Shown piece by piece: positions 32,054-40,781 of a stretch of DNA of 64,000 nucleotides. A program made the translations under genes and the position numbers. The notes below the pieces were generated by a model. The model saw only the letters and a program-made list of their open reading frames with translations, did no database searches and had not been told where the DNA came from. Source of the stretch: Actinoplanes sp. KI2 (lineage in GTDB: Bacteria; Actinomycetota; Actinomycetes; Mycobacteriales; Micromonosporaceae); the NCBI RefSeq assembly GCF_025630775.1, contig NZ_JAOSZE010000037.1, forward strand, positions 44,439 through 108,438. The letters are read 5' to 3'. Positions within the stretch are counted from its first letter, which is position 1; the number at the start of each line of letters is the position of its first letter.

Positions 32054-33372
32054 CCCGTGCCGCCCGAGCTTGACCTCCACCGCACGATCGACGCCGTCTG
32101 GAAGCTGGAGTCGGCGAAGATCGTCGGTGGGCTGGCCCGGCTCGTGCACGACGTCGGGCTGGCCGAGGAGCTCGCCCAGGATGCGCTGGTCGCCGCCCTC
32201 GAGCAGTGGCCGACGACGGGCATCCCCGACAACCCCGGCGCCTGGCTGACCACGGTCGCCCGGCGCCGGGCCGTCGACCACATCCGCCGCGAGCGGCGTG
32301 CCACCGGGCTCCCGGCCGCCGAGCAGGTCCCGGCCGAGCAGGACCAGGCGCAGGACGACGTCCTCCGGCTGGTCTTCGTCTGCTGCCATCCGGCGCTGCC
32401 CCGCGACGCCCGGGTGGCGCTCACCCTCCGGCTGGTCGCCGGGCTGACGGCGGCCGAGATCGCCCGCGCGTTCCTGCAGGACGAGCCGCGGGTGGTGCGC
32501 CGGATCGCCGCGGCCAAGCAGACCCTGGCGCGGGAGGGCGCCGGCTTCGCCCGGCCGTCCGATGCGGACCTTCCCGGACGCCTGACCTCGGTGCTCGAGG
32601 TCGTGTACCTGGTCTTCAACGAGGGCTACTCGGCGACCGAGGGCCAGGATCTGATCCGCGCCGACCTGTGCCGCGAGGCGCTGCGGCTGGGACGGATGCT
32701 GGCCACCCTGGCGCCGGACGAGGCCGAGGTGCACGGCCTGGTCGCCCTGATGGAGTTGCAGGCGTCCCGGGCGACGGCCCGGATCGGCCCGGCCGGTGAG
32801 CTGATCCTGCTGCACGAGCAGAACCGGGGACGCTGGGACCAGTTGCTCATCAAGCGGGGCTTCGCGGCGATGCTACGGGCCCGGGCGCTGGGCGCGCCGC
32901 CGGGACCGTACGTGTTGCAGGCGGCGATCGCGGTGTGTCACGCCCAGGCGCGGACGGCCGCCGACACGGACTGGGCCCGGATCGCGACGCTGTACGACGC
33001 GCTGGTTCGCCTGGTGCCGACCGCGGTGGTGCGGCTGAACCGGGCCGTCGCGATCGGGTTCGCGCAGGGCCGGCGTCCGGTCTGTCCGAGGTGGACGCGC
33101 TGCTGGCCGACCCGTCGCTGCGGGACTACCACCTGCTGCCGGCCGTTCGCGGCGACCTGCTGGCCCGGCTGTCCCGGCACGAGCAGGCGCGCCGGGAGTT
33201 CGAGCGGGCCGCCGGCCTGACCCGCAACCACGCCGAGCAGCAGTTCCTGCTCCGCCGGGCGGCGGAGGCGGGCGCCGCGGAGAGGGGCGCCGCCGAGAGC
33301 GGCGCCGCGGAGAGGGGCGCCGCCGAGACTGACGCCGCCGAGACCGGTGCCGCCGAAACGGGGGCGACCTTA

Positions 33373-34065
33373 GGGCGAGCGGTTGCCGCGTTCCTCGCCC
33401 GGGACGACCTGGACCGGTCCACCCTGCGGTCCTATCGGCAGACGTTCACCCGGCTGCGGCGAGCCCTGGGCGACAGCCTGCCCCTAGCCGAGCTCACCGC
33501 CGACCGGATCGCCACCGTGTGCACGACCGCGTGGGGGAGCGCCGCCGCCAAGACATGGAATCGACACCGGGCCACGGTGCGCTCGTTCGCGGCTTGGACC
33601 TCGCTGCCGGGTCTGGCCGACGCCCTGGATCGCCGCACCGAGACCCCCTCGCCCTCGTCCGGGCTCGCGCCCGCCGAGCTGGGCCGGATCCTCGACTCGC
33701 CCAGCCAGCCGTTGCGGGAGCGCGTCCTCTGGCGCCTGCTCCACGAGTCTGCGGCATCGGTGACCGCCGTCCTGGCCCTCAACGTCGAGGACCTCGACCT
33801 CGAGGACCGCCGCGCCCGCTCCGGGGGCCGGTGGGTGACCTGGCGCTCCGGCACCGCGCATCTGCTGCCCGACCTGGTGGCGGGGCGCACGTCGGGCCCG
33901 CTGTTCCTCACCGGGCGCCGGCCCGCACCGTCCGCCGGGGGTGACCGCTGTCCACACACCGGTCGGGCCCGCCTGTCGTACGAGCGCGCCGAGTATCTCT
34001 TCAAGCGGGCCACCGGCCACACCCTTCGCACCCTGCGCGCCGACGTCGGTAGGGTGCGGGCGTGA
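33373..34065 (+). pseudogene. Truncated tyrosine-recombinase-like domain
   Basis: The frame continuing from the sigma factor tail encodes a SAM-like core-binding part (GRAVAAFLARDDLDRSTLRSY, RQTFTRLRRALGD) and a catalytic-type part (LRERVLWRLLHESAASVTAVLALNVEDLDL). The typical conserved Arg of the first box (TGxR) is replaced by AASV, and the C-terminal RxxR/HxLxH and Tyr boxes are missing: after LSYERAEYLFKRATGHTLRTLRADVG the sequence runs into the TAGGGT promoter and GTGA of the next gene. It is thus a decayed integrase-like remnant, unlikely to be active. No att site is seen nearby. Confidence 0.6.
34050..34061 (+). promoter_or_regulatory. Leaderless -10 box of the MazG-like gene
   Basis: TAGGGT (34050-34055) and six bases, then GTG 34062. 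It lies inside the 3' end of the recombinase-like frame, whose TGA overlaps the start (GTGA). Confidence 0.55.
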
Positions 34066-34457
34066 CTGAGTCGCCGTGGCGGATGGTCCGCGAGTTCCAC
34101 GAGGTGTTCGGCCTGGACTGTGCCGACCGGCCCACCCCGATCTCCGCCGAGCGGGCGGCCGCCCGGCAGCGCCTGCTCGACGAGGAGGTCGGCGAGGTGG
34201 CCGAGGCCTCCGCCGCCGCCCAGCTGGACCCGTCTCCGCGGCGGCTCGCCGAGCTGGCCCGCGAGCTCGCCGACGTGGTCTACGTCGCCTACGGCACGGC
34301 GATCACCCACGGCATCGACCTGGACGCGGTGATCGCCGAGGTCCACCGGGCCAACATGAGCAAGCTGGACGAGAACGGCCGCCCGGTGGTCCGCGACGGC
34401 AAGGTCCAGAAGGGGCCCAACTTCCGCCCGCCAGATCTGGCCGCGCTCTTCGATTGA
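34062..34457 (+). CDS. MazG-like nucleotide pyrophosphohydrolase
   Basis: The 131-residue product has the all-alpha NTP pyrophosphatase pattern: RQRLLDEEVGEVAEA (EExxE metal-binding motif, near residue 40) and ELARELADVVYVAYGTAITHGID (ExxD motif near 66). The end HRANMSKLDENGRPVVRDGKVQKGPNF is typical of this phosphoribosyl-ATP pyrophosphohydrolase-like subfamily. It would hydrolyse non-canonical NTPs to NMP and PPi. Start GTG 34062 is supported by the leaderless box. A 20-bp tandem repeat follows the stop. Confidence 0.88.
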   Translation: MTESPWRMVREFHEVFGLDCADRPTPISAERAAARQRLLDEEVGEVAEASAAAQLDPSPRRLAELARELADVVYVAYGTAITHGIDLDAVIAEVHRANMSKLDENGRPVVRDGKVQKGPNFRPPDLAALFD

Positions 34458-34570
34458 GGGGCGCGCGGACCGGCTGAGGGGCGCGCGGACCGGCTGAGGG
34501 GCGCGCGGACCGGCTGAGGGGCGCGCGGACCGACTGAGGGGCGCGCGGACCGGCTGAGGGGCGCGCGGAC
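34458..34570. repeat. 20-bp tandem repeat, about 5.6 copies
   Basis: The unit GGGGCGCGCGGACCGGCTGA begins at 34458, 34478, 34498, 34518, 34538 and 34558 (partial). Only the fourth has a change (CGACTGA). The array starts directly after the MazG-like stop codon (the TGA fits the unit) and ends 11 bp before the BenE stop. It is a good variable-number tandem repeat candidate. Confidence 0.9.
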
Positions 34571-34581
34571 GTCCGCTGTCG

Positions 34582-35793
34582 TCAGGTCGCGGCCGCCGGC
34601 TCCTCCGCGGGCTTGGCCTTCCGGAGCGGGATGGCCCCGGTGGCGACGGCCGTCAACAGCCCCGCGATCAGCCCCCAGAACGCGGACCCGATCCCCAGCA
34701 GCTTCAGCCCGGACGCCGTGGCCAGGAAGGTCACCACCGCCGCCTCGCGCCAGCGGTCGGTCAGCAGCGCCGACGTCAGGGAGCTGCTGATCGTGCCCAG
34801 CAGGCCGATCCCCGCGATGCCCAGCACCAGGGCCGTCGGCAGCGCGGTCAGCAGCGAGCCCACCGTGGCGCCGAGTAGGCCGATCGCCAGGTAGAAGATG
34901 CCGGCCCAGACGCCGGCCAGATATCGACGGCGGGGGTCGGGATGGGCCTGCGGGCCGGTGCAGATGGCCGCGGTGATGGCGGCCAGGTTGAGCCCGAAGG
35001 CGCCGAACGGGGCCAGCACCAGGTTGGTGGCGCCGGTCCAGCCGATCAGCGGGGACACCGGCACCCGGTCGTAGCCGTCGTTGCGGAGGACGGCCACGCC
35101 GGGGAGGTTCTGCGAGGCCATGGTGACCACGAACAGGGGCAGCGCGACGCCGAACGCGACCGGCACCGAGAACGCGGGGACGGTGAAGACCGGCTTGGCC
35201 AGGGCCAGCTGCACGCCGGTGAGGTGCAGGGTATGGGTCAGCGCGGCGACCAGGACACCGGCGGCCAGCGCGGCGAGGACGGCGTAGCGGGCAAGCAGCC
35301 GGCGGCACACCAGGTACGTGGCGAACATGGCGACGACCAGGGCGAAGCTGTGCTGCATCTGGGTGAACAGGCCGATGCCGAACTGCACCAGGACGCCGCC
35401 GAGCAGGGCCGCCGCCAGCGGAACCGGGACCCGGTTCATCACCCGGGCGAACCAGCCGGTAACGCCGGCCAGCGTGATCAGGGCCGCCGAGATGACGAAG
35501 GCGCCGATGGCCTCCCGCATGCTGACGCCGGTGAGGCCGGTGGCCAGCAGGGCGGCGCCGGGGGTGGACCAGGCGGTGACGATCGGGGCCCGGTAGCGCA
35601 GCGAGAGGCCGATGCAGGTGACCCCCATGCCGACGAACAGGGCGAGCATCCAGGAGGCCAGCTCGGCGTCGGTGGCGCCGGCCGCGCGGGCGGCGGCGAA
35701 GACGAGGGCGGCGGAGCTGGTCACGCCGATGACCAGGGCGAGCAGGCCGGCAGTCACGGCGGAGAGCGGGGTGGCCGAGCGTATCCAGGTCAT
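34582..35793 (-). CDS. BenE-family (benzoate) membrane transporter
   Basis: The 403-residue product has about 11-12 hydrophobic segments and the sequence features of the benzoate/proton symporter BenE: SAVTAGLLALVIGVTSSAALV near the start, STPGAALLATGL near residue 75, and PLIGWTGATNLVLAPFGAFGLNLAAITAAIC in the second half. It would bring aromatic acids into the cell with protons. No aromatic degradation genes are nearby. The start ATG 35793 has TAGCAT eight bases upstream on the minus strand, so the mRNA may be leaderless. The 3' end abuts the 20-bp tandem array. Confidence 0.88.
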   Translation of the reverse strand: MTWIRSATPLSAVTAGLLALVIGVTSSAALVFAAARAAGATDAELASWMLALFVGMGVTCIGLSLRYRAPIVTAWSTPGAALLATGLTGVSMREAIGAFVISAALITLAGVTGWFARVMNRVPVPLAAALLGGVLVQFGIGLFTQMQHSFALVVAMFATYLVCRRLLARYAVLAALAAGVLVAALTHTLHLTGVQLALAKPVFTVPAFSVPVAFGVALPLFVVTMASQNLPGVAVLRNDGYDRVPVSPLIGWTGATNLVLAPFGAFGLNLAAITAAICTGPQAHPDPRRRYLAGVWAGIFYLAIGLLGATVGSLLTALPTALVLGIAGIGLLGTISSSLTSALLTDRWREAAVVTFLATASGLKLLGIGSAFWGLIAGLLTAVATGAIPLRKAKPAEEPAAAT

Positions 35794-35859
35794 GCGCCGC
35801 GATGCTAACGGACCGAGCCCCGCGCCTGGATGGCACGGGGCTCCGGGTAAGGCGGCCGA

Positions 35860-37854
35860 TCAGCCGGTGGCGGCCTGGGTCAGGTCGTAGACCGTGGTGC
35901 TGCCGACCGTTGTGGACTTGTAGTTCGCGGCCACCCAGGCGGCGATCTGCGAGCTGTCGGTGGACGAGCCGCCCATGCCGCCGCCGCCCATGCCACCGCC
36001 GGCGATGTAGTAGTGGATCTGACCGGCCCGCACGTAGGCCTGGAACTCGGCGAGGGTGGGGCTCGGGTCGCTGCCGTTCCAGCCGCCGAGGGCGATGACC
36101 GAGGTGCCGCTGTCCAGCTCCAGCTCGGCGGCGGAGGTGGCGCCGCTGATCGCCGCGGACCACTTGGTGGTGCTCGCCTTGAGCAGGGCCGTCAGCTCGG
36201 CGTTGGCGGGACCGCCCGGAGACGAACCCGGCCCGGTGGACCCGGCCACACCGGCACGGGACGAGGACGAGGAACTGCCGGTCTCCGAGGAGCCGGCCGA
36301 GCCGGGTGCGGACCCGGACGGACTCCCGAAGGTGCCCGCGCCGCCCATGCGGTTGGCCGCGCCGCCGCGCGTACCGCCAAATTCGGACGACGGACCGGAA
36401 GAGGGAATCGAACCGGTATGGGCCACCGAGGCCGTCGATGCCGCGTAAGCGGCTCCCGAAGCACCGGCCGAGAGGATCGCCGCGACGAGCGCGACCACCG
36501 CGAACCTCCGCAGCCTGGTGGTGGGTGCGAGCAGGACCACCGCGGTGAGTACGCCGAGAGCGAGCGACGCCCAGCGGAGCACCGGCAGCCAGTCCGCGCG
36601 CCCCATCAGCACCGCGCCCCACACCGCGGTCGCCAGGACCATCGCGGCCAGCAGGGCGCGGGCCCACGGGCGGGAACGGCAGAGCCAGAGCACCCGGCCG
36701 CCGACGGCGACGAGCCCGGCGATCGCGGGAGCCAGCGCGACCGTGTAGTAGGGGTGGATCGTGCCGCTCATGTAGGAGAACGTGACGCCGGTGACCAGCA
36801 GCCAGCCGCCCCACATGAGGATCGCGGCGCGGGCCCGGTCGGTGCGCGGCGCGGTGAAGGTGATCGCGAGGACGGCGACCATGGCGATCAGCGCGGCCGG
36901 CAGCAGCCAGGAGATCTCGGTGCCCATCGATTGCCCGAAGAGGCGCCCGATGCCGGCCGCCCCACCGAAGCCGACATTTCCGGAATTTCCTCCGCCGCCG
37001 CCGTTCCCGTCGCCTCCGAAGATCCGGCCCAGGCCGTTGTAGCCCAGCGCGAGCTCCCAGAGGGTGTTGTTGGTCGAGCCGGCGATGTAGGGCCGGGACG
37101 AAGCCGGCCAAAGCGAGACCAGCGCGATGTACCAGCCCGCGGAGACGATCAACGCGAGACCCGCGATCAGGAGGTCGCGGATCCGCCTGCCGAGGCCGGT
37201 CGGCGCGGCGACCAGATAGACGAGGGCGAACGCCGGAAGGACCAGGAACGCCTGCATCATCTTGGTCAGGAAGCCGAGGCCGAGCAGCACCCCGGTCAGC
37301 GCCAGCCACTTCCAGGACGCCTTCTCGACCGCCCGGGTGGTGGCGTACCCGCCGGCCGTCAACAGCAGCGTGAGCAGCGCGTCCGGGTTGTCGTAGCGGA
37401 ACATCAGCACGGCCACCGGGGTCAGCGCGAGGGCCGCGCCGGCCAGCAGCGCCGCGTTCCGGCCGAACCAGCGCTGCACGGTCAGGTACAGCAGGTAGAC
37501 GCTCGCCACGCCGATCACCGCCTGCGGGGCGAGAATTGACCAGCTGTTCACCCCGAAGAGCCGGGCGGACAGGCCCATCACCCACATCGCGGCGGGCGGC
37601 TTGTCGACGGTGATGGCGTTGCCCGCGTCCAGCGAGCCGAACAGCCACGCCTTCCAGCTCTGCGCGCCGGCCTGCGCGGCCGCGGCATAGAAGCTGTTGC
37701 CCCAGCCGGAGGCGCTCAGGTCCCACAGGTAGAGCACCGCGGTCGCGGCGAGCAGAACCAGGACCGGCCACCGCCGCACTTTCTTCGAGGGCGGTGCCTG
37801 GTGTCTCGGCGCGGCCACCCGTGGGCGTTCCATCAACGTCGTCATGGCATTCAC
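35860..37854 (-). CDS. GT39-type (ArnT/PMT-like) membrane glycosyltransferase
   Basis: The 664-residue product has a membrane core of about 11-12 helices. The early motif is DLSASGWGNSFYAAAAQAG, and DKPPAAMW is the conserved DKPP of this family; FRYDNPDALLTLLLTAGGY is also typical. It would transfer a sugar from a polyprenyl phosphate donor to a lipid or protein acceptor outside the membrane. Residues about 470-550 form a Gly/Ser/Pro-rich linker, and a C-terminal soluble domain of about 110 residues (ELTALLKASTTKWSAAISGA) follows. ATG 37845 is an alternative start. It is divergent from pgi. Confidence 0.85.
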   Translation of the reverse strand: MNAMTTLMERPRVAAPRHQAPPSKKVRRWPVLVLLAATAVLYLWDLSASGWGNSFYAAAAQAGAQSWKAWLFGSLDAGNAITVDKPPAAMWVMGLSARLFGVNSWSILAPQAVIGVASVYLLYLTVQRWFGRNAALLAGAALALTPVAVLMFRYDNPDALLTLLLTAGGYATTRAVEKASWKWLALTGVLLGLGFLTKMMQAFLVLPAFALVYLVAAPTGLGRRIRDLLIAGLALIVSAGWYIALVSLWPASSRPYIAGSTNNTLWELALGYNGLGRIFGGDGNGGGGGNSGNVGFGGAAGIGRLFGQSMGTEISWLLPAALIAMVAVLAITFTAPRTDRARAAILMWGGWLLVTGVTFSYMSGTIHPYYTVALAPAIAGLVAVGGRVLWLCRSRPWARALLAAMVLATAVWGAVLMGRADWLPVLRWASLALGVLTAVVLLAPTTRLRRFAVVALVAAILSAGASGAAYAASTASVAHTGSIPSSGPSSEFGGTRGGAANRMGGAGTFGSPSGSAPGSAGSSETGSSSSSSRAGVAGSTGPGSSPGGPANAELTALLKASTTKWSAAISGATSAAELELDSGTSVIALGGWNGSDPSPTLAEFQAYVRAGQIHYYIAGGGMGGGGMGGSSTDSSQIAAWVAANYKSTTVGSTTVYDLTQAATG

Positions 37855-37982
37855 CTTCGGCGCGGCGACTACGGCCGGGTTGTGGCCGGCCTGTGCCGTC
37901 TCTATGAGTGCCGCGGCACGTCACGCTCCGATTCGTGCCAGGATGGCGACGAGAGTCCGGGTTCAAGGGAGAGACTGGGTCA

Positions 37983-39617
37983 ATGAGCGAACACGTTTCC
38001 GCCAGCGCCGAGTGGCAGGCCCTGCAGGGGTACGCGGAGAAGTTCTCGGCCGTGCACCTTCGCGACCTGTTCGGCAGCGACCCCGGGCGCGGTTCACGGT
38101 TGACCGTGCGCGTGGCCGACCTGACCGTGGACTACAGCAAGAATCTGGTCACGGACGAAGTGCTTTCCGCGCTCCTTGCTCTGGGTGAGCGCGCCGGCCT
38201 GCGGTCTCGCATCGCCGCGATGTTCGCGGGCGAGCACATCAACGTGACCGAGGACCGGGCCGTGCTGCACACCGCGCTGCGCCTGCCGCGAAACGCCACG
38301 CTGGTCGTCGACGGCCAGGACGTGGTGGCCGAGGTGCACGAGGTGCTCGACCGGATGGGCGTGTTCAGCGACAGGGTGCGCTCCGGCGAGTGGACCGGGC
38401 ACACCGGCCAGCGGATCAAGACCGTGGTGAACATCGGCATCGGCGGCTCGGACCTGGGCCCCGTGATGGCCTACGAGGCGCTCAAGGGCTACAAGACGCC
38501 GGAGATCGAGTGCCGGTTCGTCTCGAACATCGACCCGACCGACCTCTACCAGAAGACCCACGACCTGGACCCGGCGTCGACGCTGTTCATCATCGTCTCC
38601 AAGACCTTCGGTACGCAGGAGACGCTCACCAACGCCACCGAGGCCCGCAACTGGCTGCTCGCCGCCTTGAAGGACGACGCGGCGGTCGCCAAGCACTTCG
38701 TCGCGGTCTCGACGAACGCGAAGCGAGTCGCGGACTTCGGCATCGACACCGCCAACATGTTCGGCTTCTGGGACTGGGTGGGCGGCCGGTACTCGCTGCC
38801 CAGCGCCGTCGGCCTGTCGGTGATGGTGGCGATCGGCAAACAGCAGTTCGCCGACATGCTGGCCGGCTACCACGCGGTCGACGAGCACTTCCGCACCGAG
38901 CCGCTGGAGTCCAACGTGCCGGCCCTGCTCGGGCTGATCAACGTCTGGTACGACACGTTCCTCGGCGCCCAGTCGCACGCGATCCTGCCGTACTCCCAGT
39001 ACCTGCACCGGTTCCCCGCCTACCTGCAGCAGCTGACCATGGAGAGCAACGGCAAGTCGGTGCGCCTGGACGGGTCGCCGGTGAGCTACCAGACCGGCGA
39101 GGTGTTCTGGGGCGAGCCCGGCACCAACGGCCAGCACGCCTTCTACCAGCTCCTCCACCAGGGCACCAAGCTGATCCCGGCGGACTTCATCGGGTTCGCC
39201 CAGCCCAACCACGACATCGGCGGCATGCACGACCTGTTCATGTCGAACTTCTTCGCGCAGACCGGGGCGCTCGCCTTCGGCCGCACGCTGGAGCAGGTGC
39301 TCGCCGAGGGCAGCAGCCCCGACGTGGCGCCGCACCGGGTGATGCAGGGCAACCACCCGACGACCACGATCCTCGCCGACAAGCTGACCCCGTCGGTCCT
39401 CGGGCAACTGATCGCGCTCTACGAGCACATCACGTTCACCGAGGGCACCTGCTGGGAGATCAACTCGTTCGACCAGTGGGGTGTGGAGCTGGGCAAGGTG
39501 ATGGCCAACCAGCTCGCGCCGAAACTCACCGCGTCGTCGGCGCCGGCCGCGGACGACGACTCGTCGACGAACAACCTGATCCGCCTCTATCGCGCCGCGC
39601 GAGGCCGCCTCGCCTGA
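37983..39617 (+). CDS. pgi: Glucose-6-phosphate isomerase
   Basis: The 544-residue product is a full-length Pgi: NIGIGGSDLGPVMAYEAL near residue 155, FVSNIDPTD near 185, SKTFGTQET near 210, the signature FGFWDWVGGRYSLPSAVGLS (residues about 260-280), and GGMHDLFMSNFFAQTGALAFG, then QWGVELGK near the end. It interconverts glucose 6-phosphate and fructose 6-phosphate. Start ATG 37983 follows GGGAGAGA. It is a single gene here with no zwf or tkt neighbours. High certainty. Confidence 0.97.
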   Translation: MSEHVSASAEWQALQGYAEKFSAVHLRDLFGSDPGRGSRLTVRVADLTVDYSKNLVTDEVLSALLALGERAGLRSRIAAMFAGEHINVTEDRAVLHTALRLPRNATLVVDGQDVVAEVHEVLDRMGVFSDRVRSGEWTGHTGQRIKTVVNIGIGGSDLGPVMAYEALKGYKTPEIECRFVSNIDPTDLYQKTHDLDPASTLFIIVSKTFGTQETLTNATEARNWLLAALKDDAAVAKHFVAVSTNAKRVADFGIDTANMFGFWDWVGGRYSLPSAVGLSVMVAIGKQQFADMLAGYHAVDEHFRTEPLESNVPALLGLINVWYDTFLGAQSHAILPYSQYLHRFPAYLQQLTMESNGKSVRLDGSPVSYQTGEVFWGEPGTNGQHAFYQLLHQGTKLIPADFIGFAQPNHDIGGMHDLFMSNFFAQTGALAFGRTLEQVLAEGSSPDVAPHRVMQGNHPTTTILADKLTPSVLGQLIALYEHITFTEGTCWEINSFDQWGVELGKVMANQLAPKLTASSAPAADDDSSTNNLIRLYRAARGRLA

Positions 39618-39637
39618 GTTTTGTCGTACCCACGCTC

Positions 39638-39649
39638 TAGGGTCGTCTC
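39638..39649 (+). promoter_or_regulatory. Leaderless -10 box of the AlkZ-like gene
   Basis: TAGGGT (39638-39643), six bases, then ATG 39650. It lies only 21 bp after the pgi stop, so the gene has its own promoter. Confidence 0.55.
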
Positions 39650-40714
39650 ATGGATTCGCGGACGGCCCTGGGGCTCCGGCTTTCGAGCCTTCTCCTGCGT
39701 GGCGCACCCTCCTCGGTGGAGGAGATCGTGTCATGGTTCGGCGCGATGCAGGCGCAGGATGCAAACAGCGTCCTGTGGTCGCTGGGCGCGCGCCTGCCCG
39801 GCTGGAGTCTCGACGACGTGAATGCCGCGCTGGAGAAACGCGACGTCCTGCGCACCTGGCCGATGCGTGGCACGGTGCATCTGGTGCCCTCCGAGGACGC
39901 CCACTGGATGCTCGACCTGATGGGCTCGCGGCAGCTGGCCGGGGCGGAGAAACGGCGGGCCCAGATCGGGCTCGACGCGCAGACCGCCGAGCGCGCGGTC
40001 GACCTGCTCGGCTTCGCCCTGGCGGGCGGCCGGCGCCTGACGCGATCCGAGTGCATGGCCACCCTGACCGAGGGCGGCATCGACGTGAGCGGGCAGCGGG
40101 GTTACCACCTGCTTTGGTACGCGTCGCAGCGCGGCGTGTCGGCGATCGCCCCGCATGTCGGCAAGGAGCAGACCTTCGTGCTGCTCGACGACTGGGTGTC
40201 GGCGCCCCGCCGACCGTCCCGGGAGGAGGCGCTCGGGTTGATCGCGCTGCGCTACTTCCGCAGTCACGGGCCGGCGACACGCAAGGACTTCGCGGGCTGG
40301 ACGGGCCTGCCGATGAGTGACTGCAAGGTCGGCGTCGCGGTGGCGGGGGATGCTCTGACGGTCGTCGACGTCGACGGCGTCGAGATGATCATGTCGGCGG
40401 AGGCTTCGGGTGGTGATGCCTCCGGCTGGCTCGCTCTGCCGGGCTTCGACGAATACCTGCTCGGCTACAAAGAGCGGTCGCTGATGGCGTCCGCCGACGA
40501 TCTCGCCGCGATCATCCCCGGCGGCAACGGCGTGTTCCAGTCGACCCTGGTGCGAGACGGCCGGGTGGTGGCCACCTGGAAGCGGGTGCTGGGCGCCCGC
40601 GGGGTCACCGTGACCGTGCTGCCGCTCGCCAAGCTGCCCGCCGGCGCCGCGGAGAAAGCGCTTGCCCCGTTCGCCGCCTTCCTCGGAGTCCCGCTCACTG
40701 TTAAGAACCCTTGA
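39650..40714 (+). CDS. AlkZ-like winged-helix DNA glycosylase family protein (HTH_42)
   Basis: The 354-residue product is of the HTH_42/DUF1006 family, with tandem winged helices. Q34-A-Q36 (AMQAQD) fits the catalytic Q-phi-Q motif of AlkZ, the glycosylase that removes azinomycin-alkylated bases and undoes interstrand crosslinks; LRTWPMRGTVHLV and WLALPGFDEYLLGYKER are typical of the family. If the function is kept, it protects DNA from bulky alkyl lesions. Some members are linked to antibiotic gene clusters, but none is seen nearby. Leaderless start ATG 39650. The family is firm; the DNA repair activity is inference from the motif. Confidence 0.85.
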   Translation: MDSRTALGLRLSSLLLRGAPSSVEEIVSWFGAMQAQDANSVLWSLGARLPGWSLDDVNAALEKRDVLRTWPMRGTVHLVPSEDAHWMLDLMGSRQLAGAEKRRAQIGLDAQTAERAVDLLGFALAGGRRLTRSECMATLTEGGIDVSGQRGYHLLWYASQRGVSAIAPHVGKEQTFVLLDDWVSAPRRPSREEALGLIALRYFRSHGPATRKDFAGWTGLPMSDCKVGVAVAGDALTVVDVDGVEMIMSAEASGGDASGWLALPGFDEYLLGYKERSLMASADDLAAIIPGGNGVFQSTLVRDGRVVATWKRVLGARGVTVTVLPLAKLPAGAAEKALAPFAAFLGVPLTVKNP

Positions 40715-40781
40715 TATTTACGAATGTGAACGCCACGATATGGGGATCGTGGGACATGTTCGTCGATGAGAGGGGACTGCC

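Larger units (their letters stand above)
32057..34065 (+). pseudogene. ECF42-type sigma factor, frameshifted, joined to a recombinase-like tail
   Basis: GTG 32057 starts an ECF sigma factor: region 2 (LARLVHDVGLAEELAQDALVAALEQWP, here LVHDVGLAEELAQDALV), region 4 (AEIARAFLQDEPRVVRRIAAAKQTL), and the ECF42 C-terminal extension of TPR-like repeats (LEVVYLVFNEGYSATEG). Near 33068-33072 the frame is lost: QG is followed in the other frame by GLSEVDALLADPSLRDYHLLPAV, the expected continuation. One extra C in GGCCGG would restore QGPASGLSEV. The extension continues to about 33260, then repeats of GAAE-type pentapeptides (AAERGAAESGAAE), then a recombinase-like domain to TGA 34063-34065. In this family the C-terminal extension matters for activity, so the gene may be dead, unless the missing base is a sequencing error. 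Confidence 0.7.

Noticed and set aside
28805..32815. 1336-codon minus-strand frame over the GGDEF-EAL and sigma genes
   Set aside because: It is a frame opened by GC bias; the plus strand holds intact GGDEF, EAL and sigma motifs.
33373..34065. Active integrase of a mobile element
   Set aside because: Catalytic Arg, HxLxH and Tyr boxes are missing, and no att repeats or phage genes are nearby.
34458..34570. CRISPR array
   Set aside because: Units are directly adjacent with no spacers, and there are no cas genes.
34289..37966. 1225-codon minus-strand frame
   Set aside because: It reads BenE and GT39 genes in the wrong frame, and it includes the tandem repeat; composition is Arg/Pro-rich.
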